Of a stretch of DNA of 64,000 bases, positions 44,664 through 52,655 are shown in pieces. The stretch covers positions 21,233 through 85,232 of the forward strand of contig NZ_QUFI01000014.1 in NCBI RefSeq assembly GCF_003478505.1. Direction: 5' to 3'. The notes below the pieces were generated by a model. That model saw nothing but the letters and a program-made list of their open reading frames with translations, ran no database searches and was not told the origin of the DNA. Both the position numbers and the translations under genes were made by a program. The first letter of the stretch is position 1; every line of letters starts with the position of its first letter. This stretch comes from Clostridium sp. AF27-2AA. Lineage in GTDB: Bacteria; Bacillota; Clostridia; Lachnospirales; Lachnospiraceae.

Positions 44664-47600
44664 TTATAGTTCAATGTTGACGATTGTATCTTCGTCCATC
44701 TCTTTCAGCAGATTTTCACGCAATGCGGCAAGGTATTTATCAACGTCGTCCTTACTCTCCAACCGCCACGATGCAGTCTTGGCAACCGTCTTGATGGAAA
44801 CATTCTTCGTGGTGCGCACCTTATATACCGGCTGCGGTTCCGCTACCTTTTCTGCCGGTTTCACGGTCTCGCCGCGTTTTTCCGCCTCTTCTTCCTGACG
44901 CTTGCGCTCTGCCTCGGCCTTTGCCGCTGCATCCTGCACAAGACGGATATCTTCTGCGTTCATCTCGTTGAGCAGGCGCAGCTTCAGTGCCTCCGCCTTA
45001 TCTGCGAAGCTTCGCAGAGTGGAAACATTGTTGCAGTGCTCCGCACCGTCCATGATCTCCTTAAAGAGTTCCAGATAACGGTTGAACTTCGCATCCTTAT
45101 AAGGCTTGGTGTTCAGCACTTCAAAGACACGGTTCCGATCCTGATTGATGGAATCCTTGACCGGCTCTGCCTGCTCTTCCAGAATGCGCATATAGCAGTT
45201 CATAAACTTCTCGCGCAGCTCCGGCAGCTTCGGAATCTCCTTGTAGGGCTTCGCCATCCGGACAATGGTGCGCATCTTGGCCACCACGTCTTCCAGCTCT
45301 GCATCCACGATGTAGGTCTTGCTGTCCTCGTAGATATTCAGCATATCCAGCGCACGGGTGAAGATGGTCAGCTGCTCACTGCCAAAGAAATCACGGATAG
45401 GCTCATAGTCCTCGCCAAAATCCATCAGATCGTCCTGCTCGTCAAATACGATCTTAAAGAATTCCAGCGGTGCCTGAATCTGCACCAATGCGGAAAGCCG
45501 CTTCTTGCCCTTTTCCAGAATTTCTTTTCCGGGATAGGCGTAATTCTCATATTTCGGTTCCAGCCGCTCAATCTCAGTGATCCGATTCTCACAATAGTGC
45601 TGGAAGTTCTTCATAATGGTATCTTCGTCATCGGCAGGCGGTGCCACCTTGAACAGCTCTTTCATCACGGTGCGAACGGCCTTTTTCTGATTTTCCGGCA
45701 CCCGGACGCGCACTTCCGTCAGCAGCTTATCCACGAACTGCTTCTTCGTGATGTAGCCGATGATTTCCTCTTCGGAACGGTTGTTCAGATTGACGCTCTC
45801 ACCGTTGACCGTAAAGGACAGATCTCCACGCTTAAAGAGACGTGCCACCAGCCAATGGATGTCATCTTCCACAAAGCCATAGGGTGCTTTCATAAAGCGA
45901 TCCTTGATGGTTTTCATAGAAGTTTTCATGTGCATCCGGGAGTTACCTGCCACGAATTGCAGCACATCATCCAGTGCGTGAACATTGGATTCTCCGGTAT
46001 CTCCCAGTGCCAGCGACAGCTGATTGCTGGTCTTGAACATCTTCCGGATGTCTGCTTCGCCCATCGCTGCGTCGATGTAGGACAGCTTGTGGTAAACCGT
46101 CTGCACCAATCTTCCGATTGCCTCGTTGATGCGGCTGGTCACTTCCTTGCCGGAGGTGTGCAGCACATCGCCATTGACATAGATGGTAGCCTCTTTCAGA
46201 GCTTCCGTCAGGTAAAGCTTGGCGTTACCGTTGCGTTCCCGCATCTCCACGCGCTTTGCCTCCTTAATGGTCTCATACTTGGCAAGCTGCACAGAGGTAT
46301 TCTTGCGCAGGAACCGCTCAATTTTTAAGTATGCTCGCATTTCCGTCAGGAACGCATCATCATTCGGCAGAACCACAAGGACTTCCTTGCCCTGGCCAGA
46401 GAGTAGGCGCAGCGTACCATCATCGGTGCCGCCCTCATACCACGGGGTCAACACACGGAGGCCGATATCGTAATTCTGGTTTGCCTTATAGGGGCGGTCA
46501 TCCACTGTCTGATTGAAGGAGAACGCATACCGTCCACCAAAGCTTGGATACTGATACTTCTTGCTGGAGAAAATGTCCTCATAGATCATCTCCGCAATCT
46601 TCGTGATGACCTCCGGCATCTCCACATTTTCTTTTTCGATTTCGTTGTTGATTTCCTGTTCCTCATCGGTCAGGAATACATAGATGGAGCCATTTTTCTG
46701 GATCAGCATCTGGCGCATCAGCACTTTCAGTGCATCCTCCACCTGTGCTTTCAGAGAAATACGATCATCGTCAATGCTGGTAATCATCAGACTGACGATG
46801 TTGTCCACGTTGGCTTCGATCTCCAGAACATATTTAATCAGGAAAAGGGTCTTCAGCACATTGATGGCAAAGACATCTTTTTCCTTCTTTTCCGGGTTGA
46901 TGTAGCTGTTATCATAAGCGCGGATGATCACGCTGCTGTGGCTGTGGTCGAGGAAGTTTTCCAACGCATCATAAAACCGATAGAACGGCACGATGGCTCC
47001 CATCTCATCGTCCATCAGCTGCATGGCAGATTCTTTGAACAGAGCCAGCATGGAGCGTTCACCTTCGGACAGGTGTTTACCGGATGCACCGTGGGTACGG
47101 ATGCTGGTCAGCACGCTGGCAAGCAAATTAAACTGGTACGGAACAAAAGGATAAACCTCTGCAAAATCTTCTGCGTTGGCGTACAGTTTTTTCTCCACGC
47201 CGTCGTTGAAGACAATCAGATTTTTGATGATGGTTGCTTTCTGGTCATAAAGCAGACGCAGGCTCTGTGCTGCGGTCTCTGTCTTATCCAGAATACGCTT
47301 TTTGATAACAGCGTCCACATTGGCAGAGGACAAAGAAAGACGTGTATCGAAACGTCCCTGAATCTTGGAGAAGTCGTTACCCTTCACCTTGGTAATGGAG
47401 TCGATATCCTGCTGGCTCGTTACGATTACCCAAGCCTTGCCCATGCATTCCTTGCCCAGTTCTTCCGTCACTGTCTGAAGGTTCAGCATCAGCTTAGAAT
47501 CATCACCAATGTACTGGCCGATCTCATCCACAAGGAAGACAACATGATGGTTGTTCCCTTTTTTATCAATATAGGACTTTACACGCTTGGCGAAATCCTC

Positions 47601-48317
47601 AATGCTGATCTGGTAGCTCTCGGTTGCTTTCTCGCACCAGTTACGGGCAGCTGATTCGCTCATGAAATCCATGTCAGAAAGAACATCGACAACGGAATCC
47701 TGAATGAAATCGAAGTCCTGGCGAGAGCTTTCCCACGGATCGCCATACTCTTCTTCAAACTTTTCCTTAAACTCTTCAAAACGTCCTTCCTCGGAAAGCC
47801 TGCGCTCCAGGTCAGCAAGGTGCGGCATGGAACCGCAGAAGCCCTGCATCTCATTGAAAACCTTCAGGAATACGTTCACAATGGCATCTTTATTTTCTTT
47901 GCCATTCGAATCGCTTTTGGAATCAATATTGAAAAGAATTACATCCGATGGGGTGTTTGCTGCCAGCTGCATATCTGCCAGCACCATCTGATTGGTAATC
48001 TTCTGATCCTCGATAAAGTAGTCGATGGCATGTTTGTCTCCGACCTGTTTATTCTGAAGCAGATAGGACAGGATTTTCAGAAAATGAGATTTACCACTTC
48101 CAAAGAAGCCGGAAATCCAGACACCCATTTTCGGTGTGGTTCCCTGAATACCTTTTTTATATGCTGCAAAGAAATCCGCAAAATGACGCTGAAGCTCACG
48201 GGTCACAACGTACTCTTCCAGCTCCTGCGCTACATTTGTTTCTTCACCCTGACCGACAATGATAACGCCCTGTATCTCACGGTCAATTTTCTTTCGGAAC
48301 ATGTCCTTGATCTGCAT
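44664..48317 (-). CDS. brxC: BREX ATPase BrxC
   Basis: The roughly 1,217-residue P-loop ATPase carries GFFGSGKSHFLKIL near residue 72 and a Walker B-like VFLVDEIGQYIG near 255. BrxC is the large core protein of BREX and probably organises the complex on DNA. I choose ATG 48317 (GGAGG seven bases upstream) over an in-frame ATG at 48332. The C-terminal 100 residues are rich in charged helix (AEAERKRQEEEAEKR). Length is typical. Confidence 0.94.
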   Translation of the reverse strand: MQIKDMFRKKIDREIQGVIIVGQGEETNVAQELEEYVVTRELQRHFADFFAAYKKGIQGTTPKMGVWISGFFGSGKSHFLKILSYLLQNKQVGDKHAIDYFIEDQKITNQMVLADMQLAANTPSDVILFNIDSKSDSNGKENKDAIVNVFLKVFNEMQGFCGSMPHLADLERRLSEEGRFEEFKEKFEEEYGDPWESSRQDFDFIQDSVVDVLSDMDFMSESAARNWCEKATESYQISIEDFAKRVKSYIDKKGNNHHVVFLVDEIGQYIGDDSKLMLNLQTVTEELGKECMGKAWVIVTSQQDIDSITKVKGNDFSKIQGRFDTRLSLSSANVDAVIKKRILDKTETAAQSLRLLYDQKATIIKNLIVFNDGVEKKLYANAEDFAEVYPFVPYQFNLLASVLTSIRTHGASGKHLSEGERSMLALFKESAMQLMDDEMGAIVPFYRFYDALENFLDHSHSSVIIRAYDNSYINPEKKEKDVFAINVLKTLFLIKYVLEIEANVDNIVSLMITSIDDDRISLKAQVEDALKVLMRQMLIQKNGSIYVFLTDEEQEINNEIEKENVEMPEVITKIAEMIYEDIFSSKKYQYPSFGGRYAFSFNQTVDDRPYKANQNYDIGLRVLTPWYEGGTDDGTLRLLSGQGKEVLVVLPNDDAFLTEMRAYLKIERFLRKNTSVQLAKYETIKEAKRVEMRERNGNAKLYLTEALKEATIYVNGDVLHTSGKEVTSRINEAIGRLVQTVYHKLSYIDAAMGEADIRKMFKTSNQLSLALGDTGESNVHALDDVLQFVAGNSRMHMKTSMKTIKDRFMKAPYGFVEDDIHWLVARLFKRGDLSFTVNGESVNLNNRSEEEIIGYITKKQFVDKLLTEVRVRVPENQKKAVRTVMKELFKVAPPADDEDTIMKNFQHYCENRITEIERLEPKYENYAYPGKEILEKGKKRLSALVQIQAPLEFFKIVFDEQDDLMDFGEDYEPIRDFFGSEQLTIFTRALDMLNIYEDSKTYIVDAELEDVVAKMRTIVRMAKPYKEIPKLPELREKFMNCYMRILEEQAEPVKDSINQDRNRVFEVLNTKPYKDAKFNRYLELFKEIMDGAEHCNNVSTLRSFADKAEALKLRLLNEMNAEDIRLVQDAAAKAEAERKRQEEEAEKRGETVKPAEKVAEPQPVYKVRTTKNVSIKTVAKTASWRLESKDDVDKYLAALRENLLKEMDEDTIVNIEL

Positions 48318-48335
48318 AACAGTTTCCTCCATCCA

Positions 48336-48911
48336 TTACTTTACCAGTCGGAATGCCCGGTAATAGTTATCGTCTTTAATCTCATTGAACAGGATCAGCT
48401 CCTGCTCATTATAGGTTCCCGGAAAGAACATCACGACCGGGCAGCGCACAAATGCCTGATGCAAGTTGTTAAGCACCTTGTGGGAGCGCAAAATCGGATA
48501 GCACTTGCCGATACCGGTTAAGAACACGACTGCATTCTCCGGCGTATGTTCTTTGATATATTGCACGATCAGGCTGTCATCGTCATTCACCTTCATGGAG
48601 TTGGTCACTGCCTTGACGATACGCTCGATTCCTCGCTTTTTTTCAAAGTCATAGCACTTTTCCATAAAGTTTTTCTTTTCCAAAAAGTCAATGATGATAT
48701 CATACAGGTCAAAGACCACAAGCTCAAAATCATCATCGCCCCGGTCATTCTTATTTTTCAGATACTCTACACGCTCCCGAACTTCCAGTTCCTTTTCCGG
48801 TGGATAATCAAACACCCAATAGTTGACCTCATTTGCGCGGCCTGTTCCTTTTCGGAAAGATGGCTTATGGATTGCAAGCTCCATCTCGTCCAGTCTTTGG
48901 CTTAAATCCAT
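48336..48911 (-). CDS. brxB: BREX protein BrxB (DUF1788)
   Basis: The 191-residue protein matches DUF1788: LAIHKPSFRKGTGRANEVNY near the N-terminus and VVFLTGIGKCYPILRSHKVL near residue 128, then VVMFFPGTY. A core BREX protein of unknown chemistry. One base separates it from brxA and about 18 from brxC. Confidence 0.92.
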   Translation of the reverse strand: MDLSQRLDEMELAIHKPSFRKGTGRANEVNYWVFDYPPEKELEVRERVEYLKNKNDRGDDDFELVVFDLYDIIIDFLEKKNFMEKCYDFEKKRGIERIVKAVTNSMKVNDDDSLIVQYIKEHTPENAVVFLTGIGKCYPILRSHKVLNNLHQAFVRCPVVMFFPGTYNEQELILFNEIKDDNYYRAFRLVK

Positions 48912-48912
48912 T

Positions 48913-49521
48913 TCATCTTACCCCCGTCAGTGTTTTTACCATGATGCCAAGATCATGGTCATAAAGCCAATGCTCAAATGCAATATCAAGAATTGGCTTC
49001 AGTATTTTTCTTGTGCTGTTTGCCCGGTTGCTTTCTAAAAGCCCCGCTTCATAAAGCTGCGTTTTATAGCAGGAACCGAGGCGGCGCAGCGTATAGTCTT
49101 GAAGAGAAGCCACTTTCTCACTCTGTTCCTGCTTATTTTTGAAAAATATCCGGATATCTGCATCCGTCAGCTCATCGGAACCAAGAATCATTTTTTCCCG
49201 CACTACTTCATACACAAAATCAAAGAACAGCGTGTCATGCAAAAGAGCCGCAGTCAGCACAAATAGTTTTTGTGTAGCAAGATCACTGCTCAAAAAGATT
49301 GGATAAAAGCTTTCATCTAATGTCTTGATACGGGCTGTTACGGTAGAATAAATCTGCTGCGCTCGTAGTTTTGTCGGTGCACCATAGATGTTTGTCTCTT
49401 CATTCAACTTTTTAATATCTGCAAAGCTCTTACCCTCGCTCAAAAGCTGCACGGTTTTCCGAAATTCCATGAACCAGAACGAAAATTTCACTGCTCCGGC
49501 ACTATACGGTTTTCTTTCCAT
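48913..49521 (-). CDS. brxA: BREX protein BrxA (DUF1819)
   Basis: The 202-residue protein matches DUF1819, a small helical DNA-binding protein of BREX that resembles NusB in fold. I start it at ATG 49521, 8 bases after GGAGAG; the frame upstream overlaps the HTH gene. The first part SAGAVKFSFWFMEFRKTVQ and ANSTRKILKPILDIAF near the C-terminus are typical. Confidence 0.88.
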   Translation of the reverse strand: MERKPYSAGAVKFSFWFMEFRKTVQLLSEGKSFADIKKLNEETNIYGAPTKLRAQQIYSTVTARIKTLDESFYPIFLSSDLATQKLFVLTAALLHDTLFFDFVYEVVREKMILGSDELTDADIRIFFKNKQEQSEKVASLQDYTLRRLGSCYKTQLYEAGLLESNRANSTRKILKPILDIAFEHWLYDHDLGIMVKTLTGVR

Positions 49522-49729
49522 CTTCGTTCTCTCCATTTCCGGATTTTGTTTTAATGTATTTGCCGCTTTTGATTCTGGCATCCTTCGGCTTTTCGGCGTT
49601 AATAGGAATGACCCACTGATGGCCTAAACGCTCGGCACCATCAATTCGCCCTTCCGTGCATAATGTCTGTACTCTCCTTGTGCAGATGCCCCATTTTTCA
49701 GAAGCCTGCTTAATCGTCATGAAATCCAT
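49502..49729 (-). CDS. HTH DNA-binding protein at the head of BREX
   Basis: The 75-residue protein has an excisionase/MerR-like helix-turn-helix (MTIKQASEKWGICTRRVQTL, GHQWVIP) followed by a lysine-rich tail. It begins at ATG 49729 after AGAGG and overlaps brxA by 20 bases. It probably regulates the BREX transcript. The type III operon likewise starts with a small DNA-binding protein gene, though of another family. Confidence 0.8.
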   Translation of the reverse strand: MDFMTIKQASEKWGICTRRVQTLCTEGRIDGAERLGHQWVIPINAEKPKDARIKSGKYIKTKSGNGENEDGKKTV

Positions 49730-49788
49730 ACGGAACCTCTTTTTCGATGTCTAAAGTCACTCGCAGCAAGTTAAAATTTCTCATTTAT

Positions 49789-49817
49789 ATTCTACTCCAA
49801 GAAACGAACAAAATCAA
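49789..49817 (-). promoter_or_regulatory. Promoter of the BREX operon
   Basis: Minus strand TTGATT (49812-49817), 17-base spacer, TAGAAT (49789-49794). Transcription would start about 50 bases before the HTH gene, just as at the type III operon. Confidence 0.65.
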
Positions 49818-49860
49818 TCGAAAGTTCTTCCAAATTTTGAACGATTTTTTTAGAACCCAC

Positions 49861-50006
49861 TCTTCTGCAAGCAGGGCTTTCGTGACACGAAAGCGATTTT
49901 CTGCTTGTTGGGGAAGCTCCCCAATCCCCATAGAACGCTGCCTGCGGCATCGGGCTGCGCATCCGTTCCGGATGCTTCAACGGCAGTTCCTGCCAAAGAA
50001 AAAAGC
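49861..50006. repeat. Right copy of two-block cargo-boundary repeat; possible oriT-like hairpin
   Basis: Block one (49861-49916) is identical to 15194-15249. It contains CAAGCAG (49868-49874) pairing with CTGCTTG (49901-49907), and inside it CTTTCGTG (49877-49884) with CACGAAAG (49886-49893), so a 40-base extended hairpin can form. Block two (49963-50006) includes the T-rich tail of the relaxase terminator. Adjacent to a relaxase gene, a nested hairpin could be an origin of transfer or a recombination hotspot; neither is shown. Confidence 0.8.
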
Positions 50007-50047
50007 CCGGTGCAGAACGAGCATTACACCCACACTGCACCGGACTT
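50001..50047 (-). terminator. Terminator after the relaxase gene
   Basis: On the minus strand GTCCGGTGCAG pairs with CTGCACCGGGC across about 22 bases and is followed by six T. The stem is missing in the left copy of the boundary repeat, where only the T-rich tail remains. Confidence 0.8.
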
Positions 50048-50051
50048 TCCA

Positions 50052-51518
50052 TCATCGACTACTCTGTCTATTTTCTTCTTCCTGCCGCACTTCCTGCTCA
50101 TGCAGCTGCTCTTTTTTCTGCTCATCCTCTTTCAGGATTTCCTGCACAATCTTCTGCGCCACAAGCCAATCCTGCATTTCCGATTTGGTCTTGCGGTACT
50201 CTGCATAAGAGCTTTTCTTTCGTTCCAGAAGCATTGCATACTCTGCGTTCAGCTCGCTGATGCGCGGGAGCTTCTTGTCAGAGCCGTTCTCTTTCTTATA
50301 GGCATCAAATGCCTTTTTCGCTGCGCTGCGTAAGGCCAGCGTATCCCGATGGGCTTCATAGAACTCCCGATTGTAACCGGATGCTTTATACGCGGCAAAA
50401 ACATCTTTTGTCTTGGCATAATTGATTAGATGCTTCCGCAGCACCGACACTTCCGACATCCGTGCCTCATCTGCTTTTACAGATTCCAGCAGCGCATCAC
50501 ATTTTTCTGAAATTCCATCTGCCTTTTCCTTCAGCTCTGCATAACTCTTGATTCCATGCTCTTCCATGAACATCATAGCTTTTGCCATCTGCTTCAGATT
50601 AAAGACTTTCGCCCAACGCGCATATCCCGCGCCTCTGCCCTCCTGCATTTTGGTACGGACATCTATAAGGAACGACAGCTCCGCCTTCTGATGCACCTGT
50701 GACGACCGTGCGCTTGTGCGGTTTTTCTCTACATATTTGCTTTTATGAACCGCATTTCCAGCAATCACTTCGCAGAGTTCTTCAACCGAATATCCTTTAC
50801 CAAGAGAGCGGAAGCGGGCAAATCTGGCGTGGCCTTTTCCCCGCAGTGCAGGCTGTTTTCCATCTTTATACTCGTATCCTGCTTCCTGCAAAATTCCAAT
50901 CAGTTCCCGGAAGTCTTTTGGTTTTCTTGCCAATGCTACATCAATGGCCTCGCAGATTTCATCTCGCTGCGATTTTTTCTCCGGGTATTCCGTTCTCTTC
51001 TGCCGCTCTCCATAGGGCTTCCGGATAATGACCGACAACTGGTGTTCCAGGCAGACGATATCACTGAGCCTTGCCAGTGCAAGACCGGATAAGCGAAAAT
51101 CTCGGAATTTTCTGGTGCAGTCTAATGTAGTCGAATTAAAAATAATGTGGTTATGAATGTGCGCGCGATCAACATGGGTTGCAACGATAAATGCGTGTTT
51201 TCCCTTGGTGAATCGCATGGCCGTCTCATACCCAACCTTGTTTGCCTCCTCCGGCGTAATTTCTCCGGGCTTAAAGGATTGCCGAATCTGATATGCAATC
51301 ACATCATGCGCCTGGGTTCTACCCGTGATATGCTCATACTGCCGTTTGGAAAGCAGAAATTCTTCATCACAGATCTTTGCGTCACAGGCATACGCACTAA
51401 TGTATTTTCCATCTTCCGTCTTTGCTGCATTCTCAGAATAATCAGTACGGTCAGCCAAACACTGCGCTACCGTCTTTCCTTTATTGATATGCAGAGCAAT
51501 TAGTCTTGTAGCCGCCAT
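50052..51518 (-). CDS. Relaxase (MOBP-like mobilization nuclease)
   Basis: The 488-residue protein nicks oriT and carries the transferred strand. The metal-binding histidine triad is in HVDRAHIHNHIIFNS near residue 117, and a candidate nucleophile Tyr lies at position 27 (DRTDYSEN). The C-terminal half is a long charged coiled coil ending in QHEQEVRQEEENR-type sequence. ATG 51518 follows GGAGG. It is preceded by a strong terminator, which suggests its own promoter or controlled readthrough. Confidence 0.9.
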   Translation of the reverse strand: MAATRLIALHINKGKTVAQCLADRTDYSENAAKTEDGKYISAYACDAKICDEEFLLSKRQYEHITGRTQAHDVIAYQIRQSFKPGEITPEEANKVGYETAMRFTKGKHAFIVATHVDRAHIHNHIIFNSTTLDCTRKFRDFRLSGLALARLSDIVCLEHQLSVIIRKPYGERQKRTEYPEKKSQRDEICEAIDVALARKPKDFRELIGILQEAGYEYKDGKQPALRGKGHARFARFRSLGKGYSVEELCEVIAGNAVHKSKYVEKNRTSARSSQVHQKAELSFLIDVRTKMQEGRGAGYARWAKVFNLKQMAKAMMFMEEHGIKSYAELKEKADGISEKCDALLESVKADEARMSEVSVLRKHLINYAKTKDVFAAYKASGYNREFYEAHRDTLALRSAAKKAFDAYKKENGSDKKLPRISELNAEYAMLLERKKSSYAEYRKTKSEMQDWLVAQKIVQEILKEDEQKKEQLHEQEVRQEEENRQSSR

Positions 51519-51535
51519 TTTTCATATTCCTCCAT

Positions 51536-51564
51536 CTAAAAAGAGCTACCCGAAGGCAGCTCTT
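51536..51564 (-). terminator. Terminator upstream of the relaxase gene (UUCG loop)
   Basis: Minus strand AAGAGCTGCC-TTCG-GGTAGCTCTT followed by T-run: a stable stem capped by a C(UUCG)G tetraloop. It separates the relaxase from mobC and upstream transfer genes. Confidence 0.75.
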
Positions 51565-51579
51565 ACCAATTCACTATTC

Positions 51580-51849
51580 TCATTTTAACATCCGTTCCCG
51601 ATCATAAGCTCCCTGCAAATAAACTGCCTGCTTGATGCTTTCTTCCATATCGAAATAGACACACATGATGTTTTCGTACAGCTTCCACACATTAGATTCG
51701 CTGCCACCCACCATTTCCATCAGTTGGTCTTCCATCTTTGAATGCTCAGACTGTTTTTCCTGATAAGCTGCCTCATCCACAAAATGATTCTCTCCATCTG
51801 TTTCCTCGTACCGTAAATCATAATAATCTTTCATAAACTGAATATCCAT
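51580..51849 (-). CDS. Hypothetical ICE protein (89 aa)
   Basis: An acidic, helical protein (KDYYDLRYEETDGENHFVDE, SNVWKLYENIMCVYFDMEES). The size and place between mobC and relaxase suggest an ICE backbone gene, but I recognise no function. GGAGGG precedes ATG 51849. Confidence 0.7.
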   Translation of the reverse strand: MDIQFMKDYYDLRYEETDGENHFVDEAAYQEKQSEHSKMEDQLMEMVGGSESNVWKLYENIMCVYFDMEESIKQAVYLQGAYDRERMLK

Positions 51850-51865
51850 CTAATCCCTCCTGAAC

Positions 51866-52171
51866 TCAAATTGTCAAAACATCCTCTACACGCTCGCACA
51901 GCTGCTCCATCAGTTCCATGATACCGCCCGCACCAACCGCAGCTGCGAACAGTCCCATCTCAATCAGGGTCAGCAGGAACACATCCGTCCAGCTCGCCCG
52001 AACCACAGAATAGATGCCGCAGCCAAGAACGAACAGCATAACCGGCGAAAGCACCCACAGGGATAGCTGCATCAGCAGATTCCAGATAAAGCATAGAAAT
52101 CGCAGCAGAAACGCAACCGGCAACAACAGGATTTTCAGCACCAGCTTCAACAAAAGACATACGATCTTCAT
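51866..52171 (-). CDS. Small ICE membrane protein
   Basis: The 101-residue protein is mostly hydrophobic with three likely membrane helices (about 5-25, 30-55 and 65-85) and an acidic C-terminus. It may belong to the transfer apparatus or its regulation. I use ATG 52171, since AAGGGG lies 6 bases upstream; GTG 52180 is the alternative. Confidence 0.7.
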   Translation of the reverse strand: MKIVCLLLKLVLKILLLPVAFLLRFLCFIWNLLMQLSLWVLSPVMLFVLGCGIYSVVRASWTDVFLLTLIEMGLFAAAVGAGGIMELMEQLCERVEDVLTI

Positions 52172-52266
52172 GAATCTCACCCCTTCGTTTTTCTTTTCAT
52201 CTTCATTTTATCGTACCCGCTTGCCAAACACCACGATGTCAACAGGTAGACCAAAAAATATGTAAC

Positions 52267-52290
52267 GGCACAGACCGTTTCATCTGTGCC
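52267..52290. promoter_or_regulatory. Hairpin between mobC and the membrane protein gene
   Basis: GGCACAGA and TCTGTGCC form a perfect 8-base inverted repeat with an 8-base loop; on the minus strand a TTTTTT run follows 10 bases later. It may be a terminator for mobC or part of oriT, since MobC binds near its own gene in other systems. Confidence 0.45.
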
Positions 52291-52322
52291 ATGTGCTGTA
52301 GAAATCCCGCACGTTTGTGCCG

Positions 52323-52655
52323 TCATCGAATACCAGAAAGCCTCTTAAGGATCAGCTTCTGCATCTCCCAGAGTTCATCCAGCCGCCTCTGCAAATCCCG
52401 AATATCCTCCGCATAGATGCTTCCGGTTTCATTGGCTCGTTTTGCGTACTGATTCAGGTTATTGCTGCATCGGCGAAGAAGGGTAGACACTTGCGCCACA
52501 TCCGACAAATCAAGATTCACGCAGTATCCGTCCATCGCCATTTTTCTCATATAGGCACCGGTATTCCGAATCCCCAATTCCTTCTGCTTTTCACGAATCC
52601 TCGCCAGCTCTTCCGGGTTTACCCGGACATTGATCCAGTGTTCCCGAACGCTCAT
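52323..52655 (-). CDS. mobC: Mobilization protein MobC (relaxosome accessory)
   Basis: The 110-residue protein has a ribbon-helix-helix-like start (WINVRVNPEELARIREKQKE) and the MobC helical core (VSTLLRRCSNNLNQYAKRAN). It helps the relaxase open oriT. The start ATG overlaps the stop of the giant gene upstream by four bases. Confidence 0.9.
   Translation of the reverse strand: MSVREHWINVRVNPEELARIREKQKELGIRNTGAYMRKMAMDGYCVNLDLSDVAQVSTLLRRCSNNLNQYAKRANETGSIYAEDIRDLQRRLDELWEMQKLILKRLSGIR

Larger units (their letters stand above)
49730..50051. other. Regulatory and boundary region between BREX and relaxase
   Basis: This gap holds, from right to left, the relaxase terminator, the two-block boundary repeat with nested hairpins, and the BREX promoter. 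No gene is seen. Apparent frames across it are formed by the repeat. Confidence 0.7.

Noticed and set aside
42802..44898. Long open frame of about 700 codons on the plus strand opposite pglX and the end of brxC
   Set aside because: It mirrors the codon structure of the minus-strand genes, has no ribosome site and resembles no family; pglX and brxC are certain.
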